Shown here piece by piece: positions 1 through 9,217 of a stretch of 64,000 nucleotides of DNA; position 1 is the first letter of the stretch, and every line of letters starts with the position of its first letter. The notes below the pieces were generated by a model. The model did no database searches. It was given only the letters and a program-made list of their open reading frames with translations, and was not told the DNA's origin. Position numbers and translations under genes: made by a program. Source of the stretch: Zygnema cylindricum (lineage: Eukaryota > Streptophyta > Zygnematophyceae > Zygnematales > Zygnemataceae); assembly GCA_037447655.1 (NCBI GenBank), contig JBBHKE010000049.1:90774-154773 (forward strand), in the 5' to 3' direction.

Positions 1-390
<390 letters not shown>

Positions 391-393
<3 letters not shown>

Positions 394-1423
394 ACCGCAA
401 AGTAGTGATTCTCTACCGCCATTGAATAGTAAGTAAACAGAGCCTGATAGCGTCCCACAGCAATACAGGTACCAAAAATTTCCACCAATCCCGAATGGTC
501 CAGATTTTGAGAAGACCTCTCGATTCTTAGAAACGGCCATAATTGTTGCATCATTTAAAAACGCAATAATTAAAACCATTATATAATATATATAGACATG
601 GGGTATATTGAATTTTCCATTTTAGCACGAGAAGTGAAAATCCAACTACAATCTGAACGGTACAGCCAGTATCGTACAGGTGGTAGTTCTGGAGGAAAAG
701 ACAAAAAAGGTACAAGGAGAAGAAATAAGAAATATTAAAAGCTTCATGTGAAAAGTCAAACTATTTCAATATCAGTTTAGAGATCCGATCATCGAAAGAT
801 AAAAATTTACGAAACCAGAATTATCATACTTCCTGCATTCTCATTCGAGGAAAACCGTGGAAAGAACTGAAAAGTAGCCAAAAAGACCCACAAATAAGAC
901 ATCACATTGTCCCCCAAAAAAAAATTCACGCGCATAACACCAAGTCCTTAAACACTTAAAAAATATTCCCACCTTCATTCGCTTACAAATAACTATTCAG
1001 GATCGACTGTTTTTAAACAGTTTTTTTAAACAGATTTAAAAATAATAATAAACAGTTAAAGCAAAAGAAGTGGAGAGCAAAACGAAGGAGAAACTTAAAA
1101 ACTCTAGGGAGTCCTAAGGAAACCTTGAGAACTAAAAAATTAAACGGCTTGTTTGACTAAAAAGTTAACAAGCTTGTCCGTTAGATCCTTACACCAAAAT
1201 AACTCCAAAAAAATTATAATCATTTTCGCAGGAAAGGAATACAAACTTGGGAACCACGAACTAAAAAACTATAAAAGAAAAGTCAATTGCCAACCAGACT
1301 ATCAGCATTTTATATCCGATATAATTAAAAAAAAAACTGAAAAAAATCGACCAACCTGAACAAGGAAAAACCCTAAAAAACCGAGCATTTTAAATGGAAA
1401 AAATGACAGAAATGTAATTTGTT
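391..1423. other. AT-rich spacer without a supported gene
   Basis: About 1 kb of A/T-rich sequence. Short reading frames (for example 1153-1359) start at non-ATG codons, have low-complexity composition and resemble no family I know. A small palindrome CTGTTTTTAAACAG lies at 1007-1020. Nothing else is supported. Confidence 0.6.
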
Positions 1424-2055
1424 TTGATGAACTGGAGCTCAGGGAATACAAACTTTTTAAAAAAAAGGCCTCAATTGCTCCGTAGAGCATCAGCATTATT
1501 TTCTCACATCATAGCTCATCTTAATAATAGTAAAAAAAAGTCCGCGGCTTAAGAAAGCAATTTTTTTTGAATATTTTACTGCAATAATTGAAGAACATCT
1601 GAATTATACTACGGTAAAATGACACCAATATGAATATTCCACAACAACACCTGACAAAAATCTGCATATTTCACTGCAAAAACTGACAAAAAACTCAAAA
1701 TTATACTGCAAAAATGACAAAAATATGAATATTTAACGGCAAAAAATTGTTGACAACGTTTCATTGCAATACTTGACAAAAAACCGAACTGCAAAAGGTT
1801 GAAAAAATGAACATTATACTGCAAAATTTGACAAAATCTAAATACTGAACTGCAAAATTTGACATAAATCTGGATATTTTACTGCAAAATAACAAAAGGG
1901 TAAAAATAAATAGGGCATACAAACAGGAAACAGGTGGCATACATTTTTTGCGGTTGGCTGGAACTCAGAACAAAAAAAAATTTAAAAAAGCCTTTGTTAC
2001 TCCATAGAGCATCAGCAACTACTTTTTAATTTACATAATGGCTGAGCCTCAATTC
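1424..2055. repeat. Imperfect direct repeat flanking a minisatellite
   Basis: The stretch 1424-1530 recurs in diverged form at 1950-2055. Both copies contain CTGGA(G/A)CTCAG, an A-rich run, then GCTC/ACTC followed by GTAGAGCATCAGCA or ATAGAGCATCAGCA. The spacing is about 525 bp and the minisatellite 1570-1905 lies between them. This could be two ends of a decayed element or a segmental duplication. Neither copy has open coding sequence. Confidence 0.6.
1570..1905. repeat. Degenerate minisatellite, unit about 35 bp
   Basis: Roughly nine diverged copies of a unit built from ACTGCAAAA, then TTGACAAAAAT, then CTGAATATT follow one another. Unit length varies by small indels. The shadow frame 1609-1824 on the minus strand is only this repeat read as protein and is not a gene. 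Confidence 0.8.
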
Positions 2056-2737
2056 TCTGCAATTCCTAAAAACCATGTTCTTTTCTCATTTTTCTTAAAA
2101 CCCATTTTCCTTCATTGGCATTTTTCTTAAATTCCATTGCTCATTTCTTATTTCCCATATCCCAGTTTCAATTTTTAAAGCTTAAAGCTTTCACCTTTTT
2201 CAATTCTTGACCGATTGTCAACTAACTCAAAGCAACCCTCGTTTTCAGAGATGCAGAGATGGAAATAAATAACTAAGGTAACGAGAAAGGTTTAAGCTTC
2301 AAAATCACTACATTATGAGAGAGATGTGAGTTTCAAAATCAAAACAATGAAAAAGATTTTATAATCCAAGATCATTGCAATAACGAGAAAAAAATGACTT
2401 TCAAAATAATAATAACAATGAAAAAGATTTTGAGTTTAAGAAAAAAATGAGAAGATAATTTAAAAAAAACTCACAACGGCTTGGAAAACGTAAGGATTTT
2501 TTTGACAACGATATCCAACAGTCGAACAAAATTCGAGGAAAGATCTTAATAAATTCGACAAATGATTTGCAAAATAAATGTGGGAGCTCGTAAATGCCAA
2601 AAGACTAACTCCAGACTTGAACTTTCTCCTTATCAACATAGTTGCCATCTCCTCCCTCCATTTCTTCCGCTTGCTCCTCTTCCTCCTCCTCCGCTCATCT
2701 TCGCTGATGATTTTTATGCCCATTTTCAACAGTCTCT

Positions 2738-2741
<4 letters not shown>
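2056..2741. other. AT-rich spacer, no gene
   Basis: Low-complexity A/T-rich DNA. The 16-mer CAATGAAAAAGATTTT occurs twice (about 2344 and 2411). Overlapping frames on both strands at 2460-2814 arise from a pyrimidine-rich stretch and have no protein-like composition. Confidence 0.5.

Positions 2742-2773
<32 letters not shown>
2742..2773. repeat. (CT)n microsatellite
   Basis: Sixteen uninterrupted TC units at the end of a wider pyrimidine-rich stretch (about 2640-2780). Confidence 0.97.
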
Positions 2774-2776
<3 letters not shown>

Positions 2777-2890
2777 TCTTCGATCTTAAATTTCCTTCAT
2801 TTCCTCAGCAATAATAATTCAAGGGAAAATACAGCAAACTTTGAAGCACAGCCCAAAATATCGTAGGATCCAAAATCTCCAAACTTCCTA

Positions 2891-2970
2891 CATTTCCTCG
2901 ATTTTCTCCATTTTCTCATCTTCTCCAATGTCTCCATTTTTTCCATTTTCTCCACTTTCTCCATTTTCTG
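2891..2970. repeat. Tandem pyrimidine repeat TTTTCTCCA
   Basis: A 9-12 bp unit built on CATTTTCTC(C) repeats about eight times with small changes. The opposite strand reads as a Met-Glu-Lys repeat, which explains the frame 2797-2988 as repeat translation rather than a gene. The next 300 bases (2971-3269) hold nothing recognisable. Confidence 0.8.
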
Positions 2971-3269
2971 ATTCTTTTTGCAATTCATTTACCACTAACC
3001 CAAAGACCTTGAACCGCTTTCCCAAAATTTTCATAAAACATGGAACTATTTGCATTCCATTTTTCCTGAATTTCCTGAATTAAAATAGGAATTGTTATCG
3101 AGGAATTGGTTCCGATTTATAACGAATCTCTACAAATAAAAGAAACACCTCCTCAGGATGAGAGTTTATCAATTTATTTAAGGTTCCGCAGTCACCGAAA
3201 ACACAGAAAAAAGGGGTGTAAATTCTTAAAAATGATAAGTTTTGAAAAATCATTTGCGACAATCTTGGG

Positions 3270-3425
3270 GTAATGAATAGAGTTTTAGGGTTTTGACGAG
3301 TATATAGAGTTTCTACGGGTTTTTAGGGTTTTTTTATGACTGGGGGTTTGAGGAGTTCCAAAAAATTTAGGGTTTTTTTTAATTTTTTTAGGGTTTAGAG
3401 TGTTTAGGATTTTCAGAGGTTCTGA
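3270..3425. repeat. Degenerate TTTAGGG telomere-type motifs
   Basis: TTTAGGG or TTTTAGGGTTTTT recurs at irregular spacing (for example near 3280, 3325, 3365 and 3390), separated by T- and G-rich sequence. TTTAGGG is the telomere repeat of most plants and of several other groups, including oomycetes. The copies are not in regular tandem, so this is interstitial or telomere-like DNA, not a functional telomere. Confidence 0.65.
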
Positions 3426-3485
3426 GGGTTTTCATAGAAAAGAGACAAGAGGCAGCAGAGTTTCAGCACACAAAAATTGATGAAT

Positions 3486-3600
3486 GGTGGGGGAGGGAGA
3501 GAGGGAGAGGGAGAGGGAGGAGGGAGAGGGAGAGGAGGGAGGAGGGAGAGGGGGAAGGAGAGGGGTAGGGGGAGGAGGGAGGAAGGAGGAAGAAGGCATG
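3486..3600. repeat. G-rich purine tract (GGGAGA/GGAGGG)n
   Basis: A nearly uninterrupted purine run made of GGGAGA, GGAGGG and GGGGGA blocks. It contains many runs of three or more Gs and so could form G-quadruplexes. The overlapping frames on the opposite strand translate to Pro/Ser/Leu low complexity and are not genes. Confidence 0.9.
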
Positions 3601-3605
3601 AAGGA

Positions 3606-4080
3606 GTCGAAAAGAAATACAATGGTAAGAGAATGGAATGGAATGGAAGATAAATAAAATGGATAGAAAATGTCGGAACGAAACCAAATGACAGAAATAA
3701 ACCAATGGAATATCTGAAACAAGATTACATTAGAAATGAAAATAATTTCGAAAATGCAGAAAATGTCAAAAAGAACATGTCGGAAATAAAGAAAAGGCCT
3801 AAAATGCACAAAATGTCAAAAGTTGTTGGAAATTCTGAAAATGAGGAATGCAGAAAATGCAGAGAGGGCACAAAATGCTTTTAGTGCAGACAGAGCAAAA
3901 AGAGTGATGAGAGTGAACAGAGGGGAGAGGGAGAGTTAAGACAGAGGAGACAGTGGAGAGGCTGAACAACGAAGACATTGAAGAGTGGAGTGAGGAGAGT
4001 TAGGAGAGTGGAGAATGAAAAGAGTGGAGAGAGTGGAAAATCAAGAAAGTGGAAAAACCTAAACAAAATGGAGAAGTGGG
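3606..4080. repeat. Purine-rich degenerate repeats (GGAAT, AAAATG, GAGTGGA)
   Basis: Three degenerate repeat types follow each other: a short GAATG run (about 3630-3650), AAAATGCAGAAAATGTC-like units (3740-3880), and GAGTGGAGA-like units (3900-4060). Boundaries are gradual. No coding sequence is supported here or in 4081-4329. Confidence 0.6.
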
Positions 4081-4329
4081 AGCGAGTGCAAAAAGTGTAG
4101 AACGTGAAGAAGAAAGCAAAGACTGCAAAAAAAGTACAAATTTTTTTTCTCCTTCACGGATTTTTTACAGAGATCATCGGCCAATCACGGCTTGTTACGG
4201 CTTTTATAAGACGACCTTTCCTTCAGAAACTGCGACAGAAGATATAAAAACGAATAGGAACTAATGCGACTAAAAGAGGCAACTAAAAATCAGTAAACAA
4301 TTGAGAAAAATCAAGCAAAATATAAAGAA

Positions 4330-5021
4330 AACAAAACATTTAAGAGGATAATTATGAAAAACCCAATATAAAGTATAAGGGTATTATTAAAGGAAAAGAT
4401 TTAAAAAAGGTACAAAAGCGCCCTCCCCTATTTGAAAAAGATAAAAATAGACAAAAAGTTTAATAAAAAAAAGTAATATAAATTTGCAAAAAAACCATAA
4501 AAAACCCTTCCACCAAAAAAAGGTGAAAACTGGGGAAGGAAAAACCCTGACAGACCTTAAAAAAACCCTAAAACAACAACATACCTAAAATTTGTTGATA
4601 AAACCCTACACAAATTTTAAAAAAACCCTAAAAAAAACATCTTCAAAAAAAGTCTTTATTTCCCTCAAAAAAACCCTGAAAAACCCAATATACCTTGTAA
4701 AGAACCCTTATCTTTCAAGAAAATCGTAGGCTGAATTGAAGTAAAAAAACCATTAAAAACCCTAAACCCTAAAAGGGAGTTTTAAAAACCCTGATTTCAC
4801 AAAACAAAAGAAGCTCAGGAAAAAAATAAACTGTAAACTCCCAAAAAGGTCTAAAGACCTTAAATGCTCGAAAAAAACATAAAAATGCAGAAAGGAAAAC
4901 CCTTAAAAACCGTACAAAAACCCAGGTACCTCAAAGAAACGCTAAACAAACAATATAAAAACCCGGAAAAACTCTCGAAACTCTGAAAAACCAAAACGCC
5001 TTAAAAAAATGCCTAAAAGAC
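4330..5021. repeat. Degenerate CCCTAAA-rich block
   Basis: AAACCC(T)(A)AAA motifs recur every 15-40 bases through this A-rich stretch, with two adjacent CCCTAAA near 4760-4775. This is the opposite orientation to the TTTAGGG block at 3270-3425, so the two blocks face each other across about 1 kb of purine-rich DNA. No gene is visible. Confidence 0.6.
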
Positions 5022-5058
5022 CTTCAAAGCATAGTTCAAAAGTAGGTGACCGTACGCC

Positions 5059-5118
5059 CATACAATATGCCTATTGTATGCAAAACATACAATATGGCCT
5101 TAAGACCCATATTGTATT
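5059..5118. repeat. Nested hairpins in the MITE
   Basis: CATACAATA (5059-5067) pairs perfectly with TATTGTATG (5072-5080) across 4 bases. Then CATACAATATGG (5086-5097) pairs with CCATATTGTATT (5107-5118), 11 of 12. The same 9-mer therefore occurs four times in alternating orientation, giving two adjacent stem-loops or one larger cruciform. Confidence 0.85.
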
Positions 5119-5258
5119 TGCCGCAAAATGAAATAAAATAGTAATAGGGTTGAGTTGCACATGGATCGATAGAGAATTAAACGTCATGTCTAAATTTGAA
5201 AAAAAAATCGGACAAAAAAATATTTTTCTGTGAGTTTTGAGCAATTTTTTATTTAAAC

Positions 5259-5433
5259 CGTCAGATTTGGACGATCTGACGGTCGTTGATGAAAGTAACG
5301 ATCTAAGAAGATCACATGAAAAGCCCATAACACAACTTACGATAGGATTATCGTCAGATTCGGACGATCGGACGGTCGCTGATGAAAGTAGCGATCTAAG
5401 AAGATCACATGGAAAGCCCGTAACACAACTTAC
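5259..5433. repeat. 93-bp-period tandem duplication in the MITE
   Basis: An 82-base block at 5259-5340 recurs at 5352-5433 with only a handful of differences. The first copy opens with the inverted repeat GTCAGAT (7-base gap) ATCTGAC. The second has lost part of this symmetry (CGATCGGACGGTCG is present instead). Confidence 0.9.
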
Positions 5434-5494
5434 GCTAAAGGCGGCCTACAAAAGGCCTACCAAAAAACGCCTACTTTTGAACTATGCTTCAAAG

Positions 5495-5784
5495 CACCAT
5501 CCAAATCCTGGAAAACCAAGAAAGTACCAAGAAGGAATGTTGTTGTGCAAGCTTACACCGTGTAACGCTATTAGCATAGATCTTAAAAACAGATCGTACA
5601 AACGAAATGAACGCGCGAATAATACGAGCGTTTCGCATTTAACGATCTGAAAAATTAGTTAAAATGCGCTGTACAATTTTGCATGCGCACTACTCCGTAC
5701 ATTTGTCAAATTTGAAGTTTCATGTGCAGCAGTTTGAACGTTTCCCGTTAAATGAGCGCTCTCCAATAGTAACTATTTATATAG
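5495..5784. other. Spacer between MITE and element A
   Basis: Unique-looking sequence with no gene. It ends where homology to the L1 LTR begins, near GCGCAAGAAATTATAACGG. Confidence 0.4.
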
Positions 5785-6524
5785 CTATCGCGCAAGAAAT
5801 TATAACGGCTACGATTGAAATATAGTTTCGATCAGACAGTCGGAAAGGATGCCGAGATCGCGGAAGAGGATCTCAGCGGTTTGCGGTCATCGCCACATAG
5901 GATGACACGTGGCACAATGACATTGGATCGCGGCAACTTCAGAGATTACGGGAACAAATCCGGATATGACATGTGTCAACATTTTGGCCATGTCGTACGA
6001 TGGCCATACATAAAGTACACCGACACCTGTACTTTTCTGTACAACACAGTAATTTGATTGGTGCCTTACGTCAGAAGATAGAGTTTTAGAGAGGGAATAG
6101 GACTTAGAATATTTTTGGTAGGTAGTCGCCTCTCTAAGAGAGCACCTTGTATAAACGGCTAACTTTGGGCAGCAATAACTATCAATTTACTTGACCATTT
6201 TCAGTGATTCATTTTGTTGCGGACTCACGGAAGTCCAGGCTACACAAGGGTGTAGTCGGTCAGAGTTTTTTCCTCCCAGGGTGGCTGCATTCCTATGGGA
6301 AATTCAAAGTGGGTGAATGTGTCCAAAACTCATATTCTAACTTTGCATTCTGTGGTGGAACTGAGCACACAAAAAGTCTTATTTCACAGGGGTGAAGCTA
6401 TAATGGGTCTTTGATTATCAAAGGGTCAGTCATTTGGGTTTATATCAACTTGGAGTCGACATTATCTAGATAAGCTTCTTTTGCATCTGCGATTTCTATG
6501 GGCAATGGAGCACACAGAGTTTTA
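5785..6524 (+). repeat. 5' LTR of element A (L1 family, 5'-truncated)
   Basis: Aligns base for base with 8848-9582, sharing the ATCGCGG and CATAGGATGACACGTGGCA blocks, TAGGACTTAG at 6098-6107 and the ending CACACAGAGTTTTA, where the other copy has TTTCA. Its first 450 bases or so are missing. Gag ATG 6505 lies inside it. Confidence 0.85.
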
Positions 6525-6539
6525 GGTTATGGGCCCACC
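6525..6539 (+). promoter_or_regulatory. Primer-binding site, tRNA-iMet anticodon arm
   Basis: The 15 bases directly after the LTR, GGTTATGGGCCCACC, are the exact reverse complement of the anticodon arm of eukaryotic initiator tRNA-Met (GGTGGGCCCATAACC). Drosophila copia primes with a half-molecule of this tRNA cut in the anticodon loop. A conventional 3'-end primer site (TGGTATCAGAGC) is absent. Confidence 0.8.
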
Positions 6540-8379
6540 ATCTAGGGTGCCTATGTTTGAGGGAACATGCTTCACTTATAGGGGATTTACGATGGAGAGA
6601 TTACTTTTCCAGAAGCACTTATGAGGAAATGTTTCAGGACAAGTGAGGTGTCCGCCACCGTGCTTTGGAGGAGCTCACTATGAAGAATCATCTGAGGTTG
6701 CCCAGAAAACCAACCGGAGTTCAAATGCAACAGAAGGTGAATGGAAAATCATTTCCGTGGAAGGGAAAATAGGGAAGAAGGATAAAGGGACACCTAGGAT
6801 GAGAGGAGCTAGGATCTCCACCACAGCTCCACTTAGAGGGGTTATAAGTAAAACTGAAGAAAATGATAGTAAAATTTGGGAGTATAAAAACACTATAGCA
6901 AAACATCTTATACGTAGAAATGTGTCTAAGTCCATAGCTATCACTTTTTTGAATCTAACCAAGTCTTCGAAAATTTGGGAAACATTAAGTCAGATTTACA
7001 AGAGTGAGACGATACAGAGGCAGTAGCTAGGAAAACAGGAAATAGATGCATATGTTTAAAAAGACAGTAGCATGATAGAGTTTTGCAATGATATTGCAGC
7101 GTTGTATGTTGAGCTTGCTAGTGCAGGGTCTGTAGAATCTGAGGAGAGGAAGATTAATACACTACTCATGAAACTCCCAGATGAGTACGAAAACATCATT
7201 TGTCGTATGCAGGCAATGAATGGCTCCTCATGGACTTGGAGCTTTACCATGGGGATAATTCTTGTGAGGGAAAGCACTTAGGAGCTTCGTAGGGGAATTG
7301 ACAGGGTGAATGCATTTACAACTCATGGTGATTGGCGGGAGCCTGATGAGTGGAAGAAAGACAAAGGTAATCCTTATCGGAACTTTGGTAGAAAGAGAGG
7401 GAGAGGAAAAGAAACGAGGCTTTGAAAAAAGGGGTTTGCGTCTTTTGTAGAAAACCGGGTCATTATATGGAGGAATGCCCTTGTTTTGAAGAATTTAGAA
7501 GTTGGAATGTGGATGAGGAGGAAGAACGGGAAGAGGAGAAAGAGGATGAAGATATGTTGGAGCTTCTCCGCATCGATAGTATGGGGAAGAGAGAAAAGCA
7601 CACAGAAATTCCACGGAAAAAACAGTGTGCTTTTGGAGGTATAAGGGAAGTAAAGAGAGAGGAGACACTTGAGGGAGTTCAAAATATTGTGGATAGTTTC
7701 ATAGATAATCTGGAAACAAAAAACTGGTCGGAAAGGGAGACTTCAACGGATTCCGAGGAAAGGGGAGAAATAATTTTAGAGGGAGTTTTAAAAGATAGGG
7801 GAGAAGAGGAATATTTAATGAAAGGTTTAGGGGAGGAGAAATATTTATTGGGATAACAATTAGAAAGTGATAGTGGAAAGAATTCCACAGGAGAGAGTGA
7901 GGAAAGTTCAAAAAATGGGGTAATCGTCATGGATAGAAATATGAGTTCGAAAGATGTAGATTTTATGAGGAACTTAGTGGGGACTCTTGATTTAAGGATA
8001 AATTTTGGGGGTAATTGTTTTGACATCACTAATGGGAGTGATGTCATCTATGAAGATGTACCCGTAAAAAGGTTAACATATGGGTGTGTGTTGCAGATTC
8101 GAGATGGGGTTGGCTGGGTGAATTGAAGGAGGGAAATCGGTTTTCGTGTGGATGGAAAAGAGATGAGGTGGATATTGTCTTTGCTTGGATTTATAAGAAG
8201 TGGGGTGCTAAATAAAATGTATGATCAGCAAGATGGAATTTTTACTTCAGCTCATTTAATGGAACTTTTTAAATATGAGAATGTTGCCTTAAAGTTTTAT
8301 GAAAGGAAAAGGAAAAGGAAAAAGATAAAGGGGAAGAGAATGTTTGTTTATTTGTTTTTAAAATTGAAAGGAAATAGAC

Positions 8380-8395
8380 TAGAAAATAAGGGGAG
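8380..8395 (+). other. Polypurine tract of element A
   Basis: The purine run AGAAAATAAGGGGAG ends immediately before the LTR start TGTTGATATT. The same tract, AGAAAATAAAGGGAG, precedes the LTR at 28378. It is the expected plus-strand primer. Confidence 0.8.
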
Positions 8396-8457
8396 TGTTG
8401 ATATTTGAGTATTTCTAGGTCTTTATTAGGATAGGAAAAAAAGCAGAGGCATTCTGC

Positions 8458-8532
8458 CTCTAACTCCCTTCTCTAAGCCCCCACACTTGTTGCAGTCACT
8501 GAAGGATGGAAAGGGAGTTAGAGCCATGGCTG
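8458..8532 (+). other. Conserved LTR hairpin plus NcoI-type palindrome
   Basis: CTCTAACTCCCTT (8458-8470) is the perfect reverse complement of AAGGGAGTTAGAG (8511-8523). The loop contains CCCCCACACTTGTTGCAGTCACTGA-like sequence. The second arm runs straight into AGCCATGGCT, a 10-bp palindrome. The same arrangement, with matching or partly compensated arms, occurs near 20255, 28470 and 47855, and the loop and palindrome are recognisable in reverse at 60490-60570. This suggests a structured RNA or protein-binding element at the start of the L1 LTR. Confidence 0.75.
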
Positions 8533-8614
8533 CCTAAGCTCTCCAAAGAGACAGGAGTAGATAGTGGTAGGTTTTATTAAAATGAATCTTGACGTAGGTT
8601 TTATTAAAATGAAT

Positions 8615-8690
8615 CTTGACGGTCGTAGGATTCGATCCAGGTACCTACTGTCCATCAAACTAGACGTTAGCTTTATCCGTTTAGTCTAAG
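8615..8690 (-). other. Antisense tRNA-like module in L1 LTR (element A)
   Basis: Read on the minus strand this has a D-arm/A-box-like TAGACTAAACGGATAAAGC, an anticodon-arm-like stem (GTCTA with TGGAC), and a T-arm/B-box GGATCGAATCC (10 of 11 to GGTTCGANTCC), followed by an acceptor-like CGTCAAG. The terminal bases can pair (TTGATGG with CCGTCAA). Equivalent modules sit at the same place in four other L1 LTRs. It looks like a decayed tRNA or tRNA-derived SINE, not a functional tRNA. Confidence 0.55.
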
Positions 8691-9133
8691 ACTAGTGTTA
8701 AATGATATAGGGTTCGATAATTATACATAGACTTATACGTAGACAAAGTCATTCAACTGAAACTTTATTCGAGATACATAGATCCAATTATGCAGAGTAC
8801 GGAGAAGAAACAGATACCGCACGCTTTGTTTCGATAGCGAAACAAATACCGCGCAAGTAATTATGACAACTACGATTCAAATCTAGTTTCGATCGGACGG
8901 CCGGAAAGGATGCCGAGATCGCGGAAGAGGATCTCGGCGGTTTGCGGTCATCGCCACATAGGATGACACGTGGCACAATGACATTGGATCGCGGCAACTT
9001 CAGAGATTACGGGAACAAATCCGGATATGACATGTGTCAACATTTTGGCCATTTCGTACGATGGCCGTACATAAAGTACACCGGCACCTGCACTTTTATG
9101 TACGACACAGTAATTTGATTGGTGCCGTACGTC

Positions 9134-9217
9134 AATATATAGTTTAAGAGAGGGAATAGGACTTAGAATATTTGTGGTAGGTAGTCGCCTCTGTGAGAGA
9201 GCACCTTGTATAAAAGG
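9134..9217 (+). promoter_or_regulatory. Putative LTR core promoter (TATA / TAGGACTTAG)
   Basis: AATATATAG (about 9134) lies upstream of TAGGACTTAG (9157-9166), a motif kept in the LTRs of several otherwise diverged copia families in this window. TATAAAAGG follows at 9209-9217. Which TATA-like box is used cannot be told from sequence. Confidence 0.45.

Larger units (their letters stand above)
5030..5486. mobile_element. Nonautonomous hAT-like MITE, 457 bp
   Basis: The left end CATAGTTCAAAAGTAGG (5030-5046) is the perfect reverse complement of the right end CCTACTTTTGAACTATG (5470-5486). Both ends are flanked by the same 8 bases, CTTCAAAG (5022-5029 and 5487-5494). An 8-bp target-site duplication with short terminal inverted repeats is the signature of hAT transposons. 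At 457 bp with no transposase frame it must be nonautonomous. Inside are stacked hairpins (5059-5118) and a 93-bp tandem duplication (5259-5433). The frame 5237-5650 that crosses the right end is a by-product of the duplication, starts at TTG and is not believed. Confidence 0.85.
6505..8408 (+). pseudogene. Gag polyprotein of element A with zinc knuckle and novel C-terminal region
   Basis: The frame opens at ATG 6505 inside the LTR and reads through the primer site into VMGPPSRVPMFEG, the Gag N-terminal signature shared with elements F, J and M. It runs in one frame, with stops at about 6523, 6619, 7024, 7060 and 7279, to about 7400. A frameshift then leads to a canonical CX2CX4HX4C zinc knuckle (CVFCRKPGHYMEEC, about 7440). 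A strongly acidic Glu-rich stretch (7520-7860) follows, then a region I do not recognise (7929-8400) with a Lys/Arg-rich tail. The final stop TGA (8406-8408) lies in the 3' LTR, so the frame spans LTR to LTR. Gag would package the RNA into particles; the last part has no known role. The only interruptions are stops at about 7854 and 8124 and the one frameshift. Confidence 0.75.

Noticed and set aside
1302-1824. Small minus-strand frames in AT-rich DNA
   Set aside because: They overlap minisatellite and A-rich sequence, with no codon-like composition.
3270-3425. True telomere
   Set aside because: TTTAGGG motifs are irregularly spaced and diverged, and the window continues as unique and transposon DNA on both sides.
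3413-3809. Pro/Ser/Leu-rich minus-strand frames up to 125 codons
   Set aside because: They are translation of the purine tract; composition is low complexity and several frames are equally open.
5237-5650. 137-codon plus-strand frame with two 31-residue repeats
   Set aside because: It starts at TTG, crosses the right end of the MITE, and its repeats are the 93-bp DNA duplication read in frame. There is no known domain.
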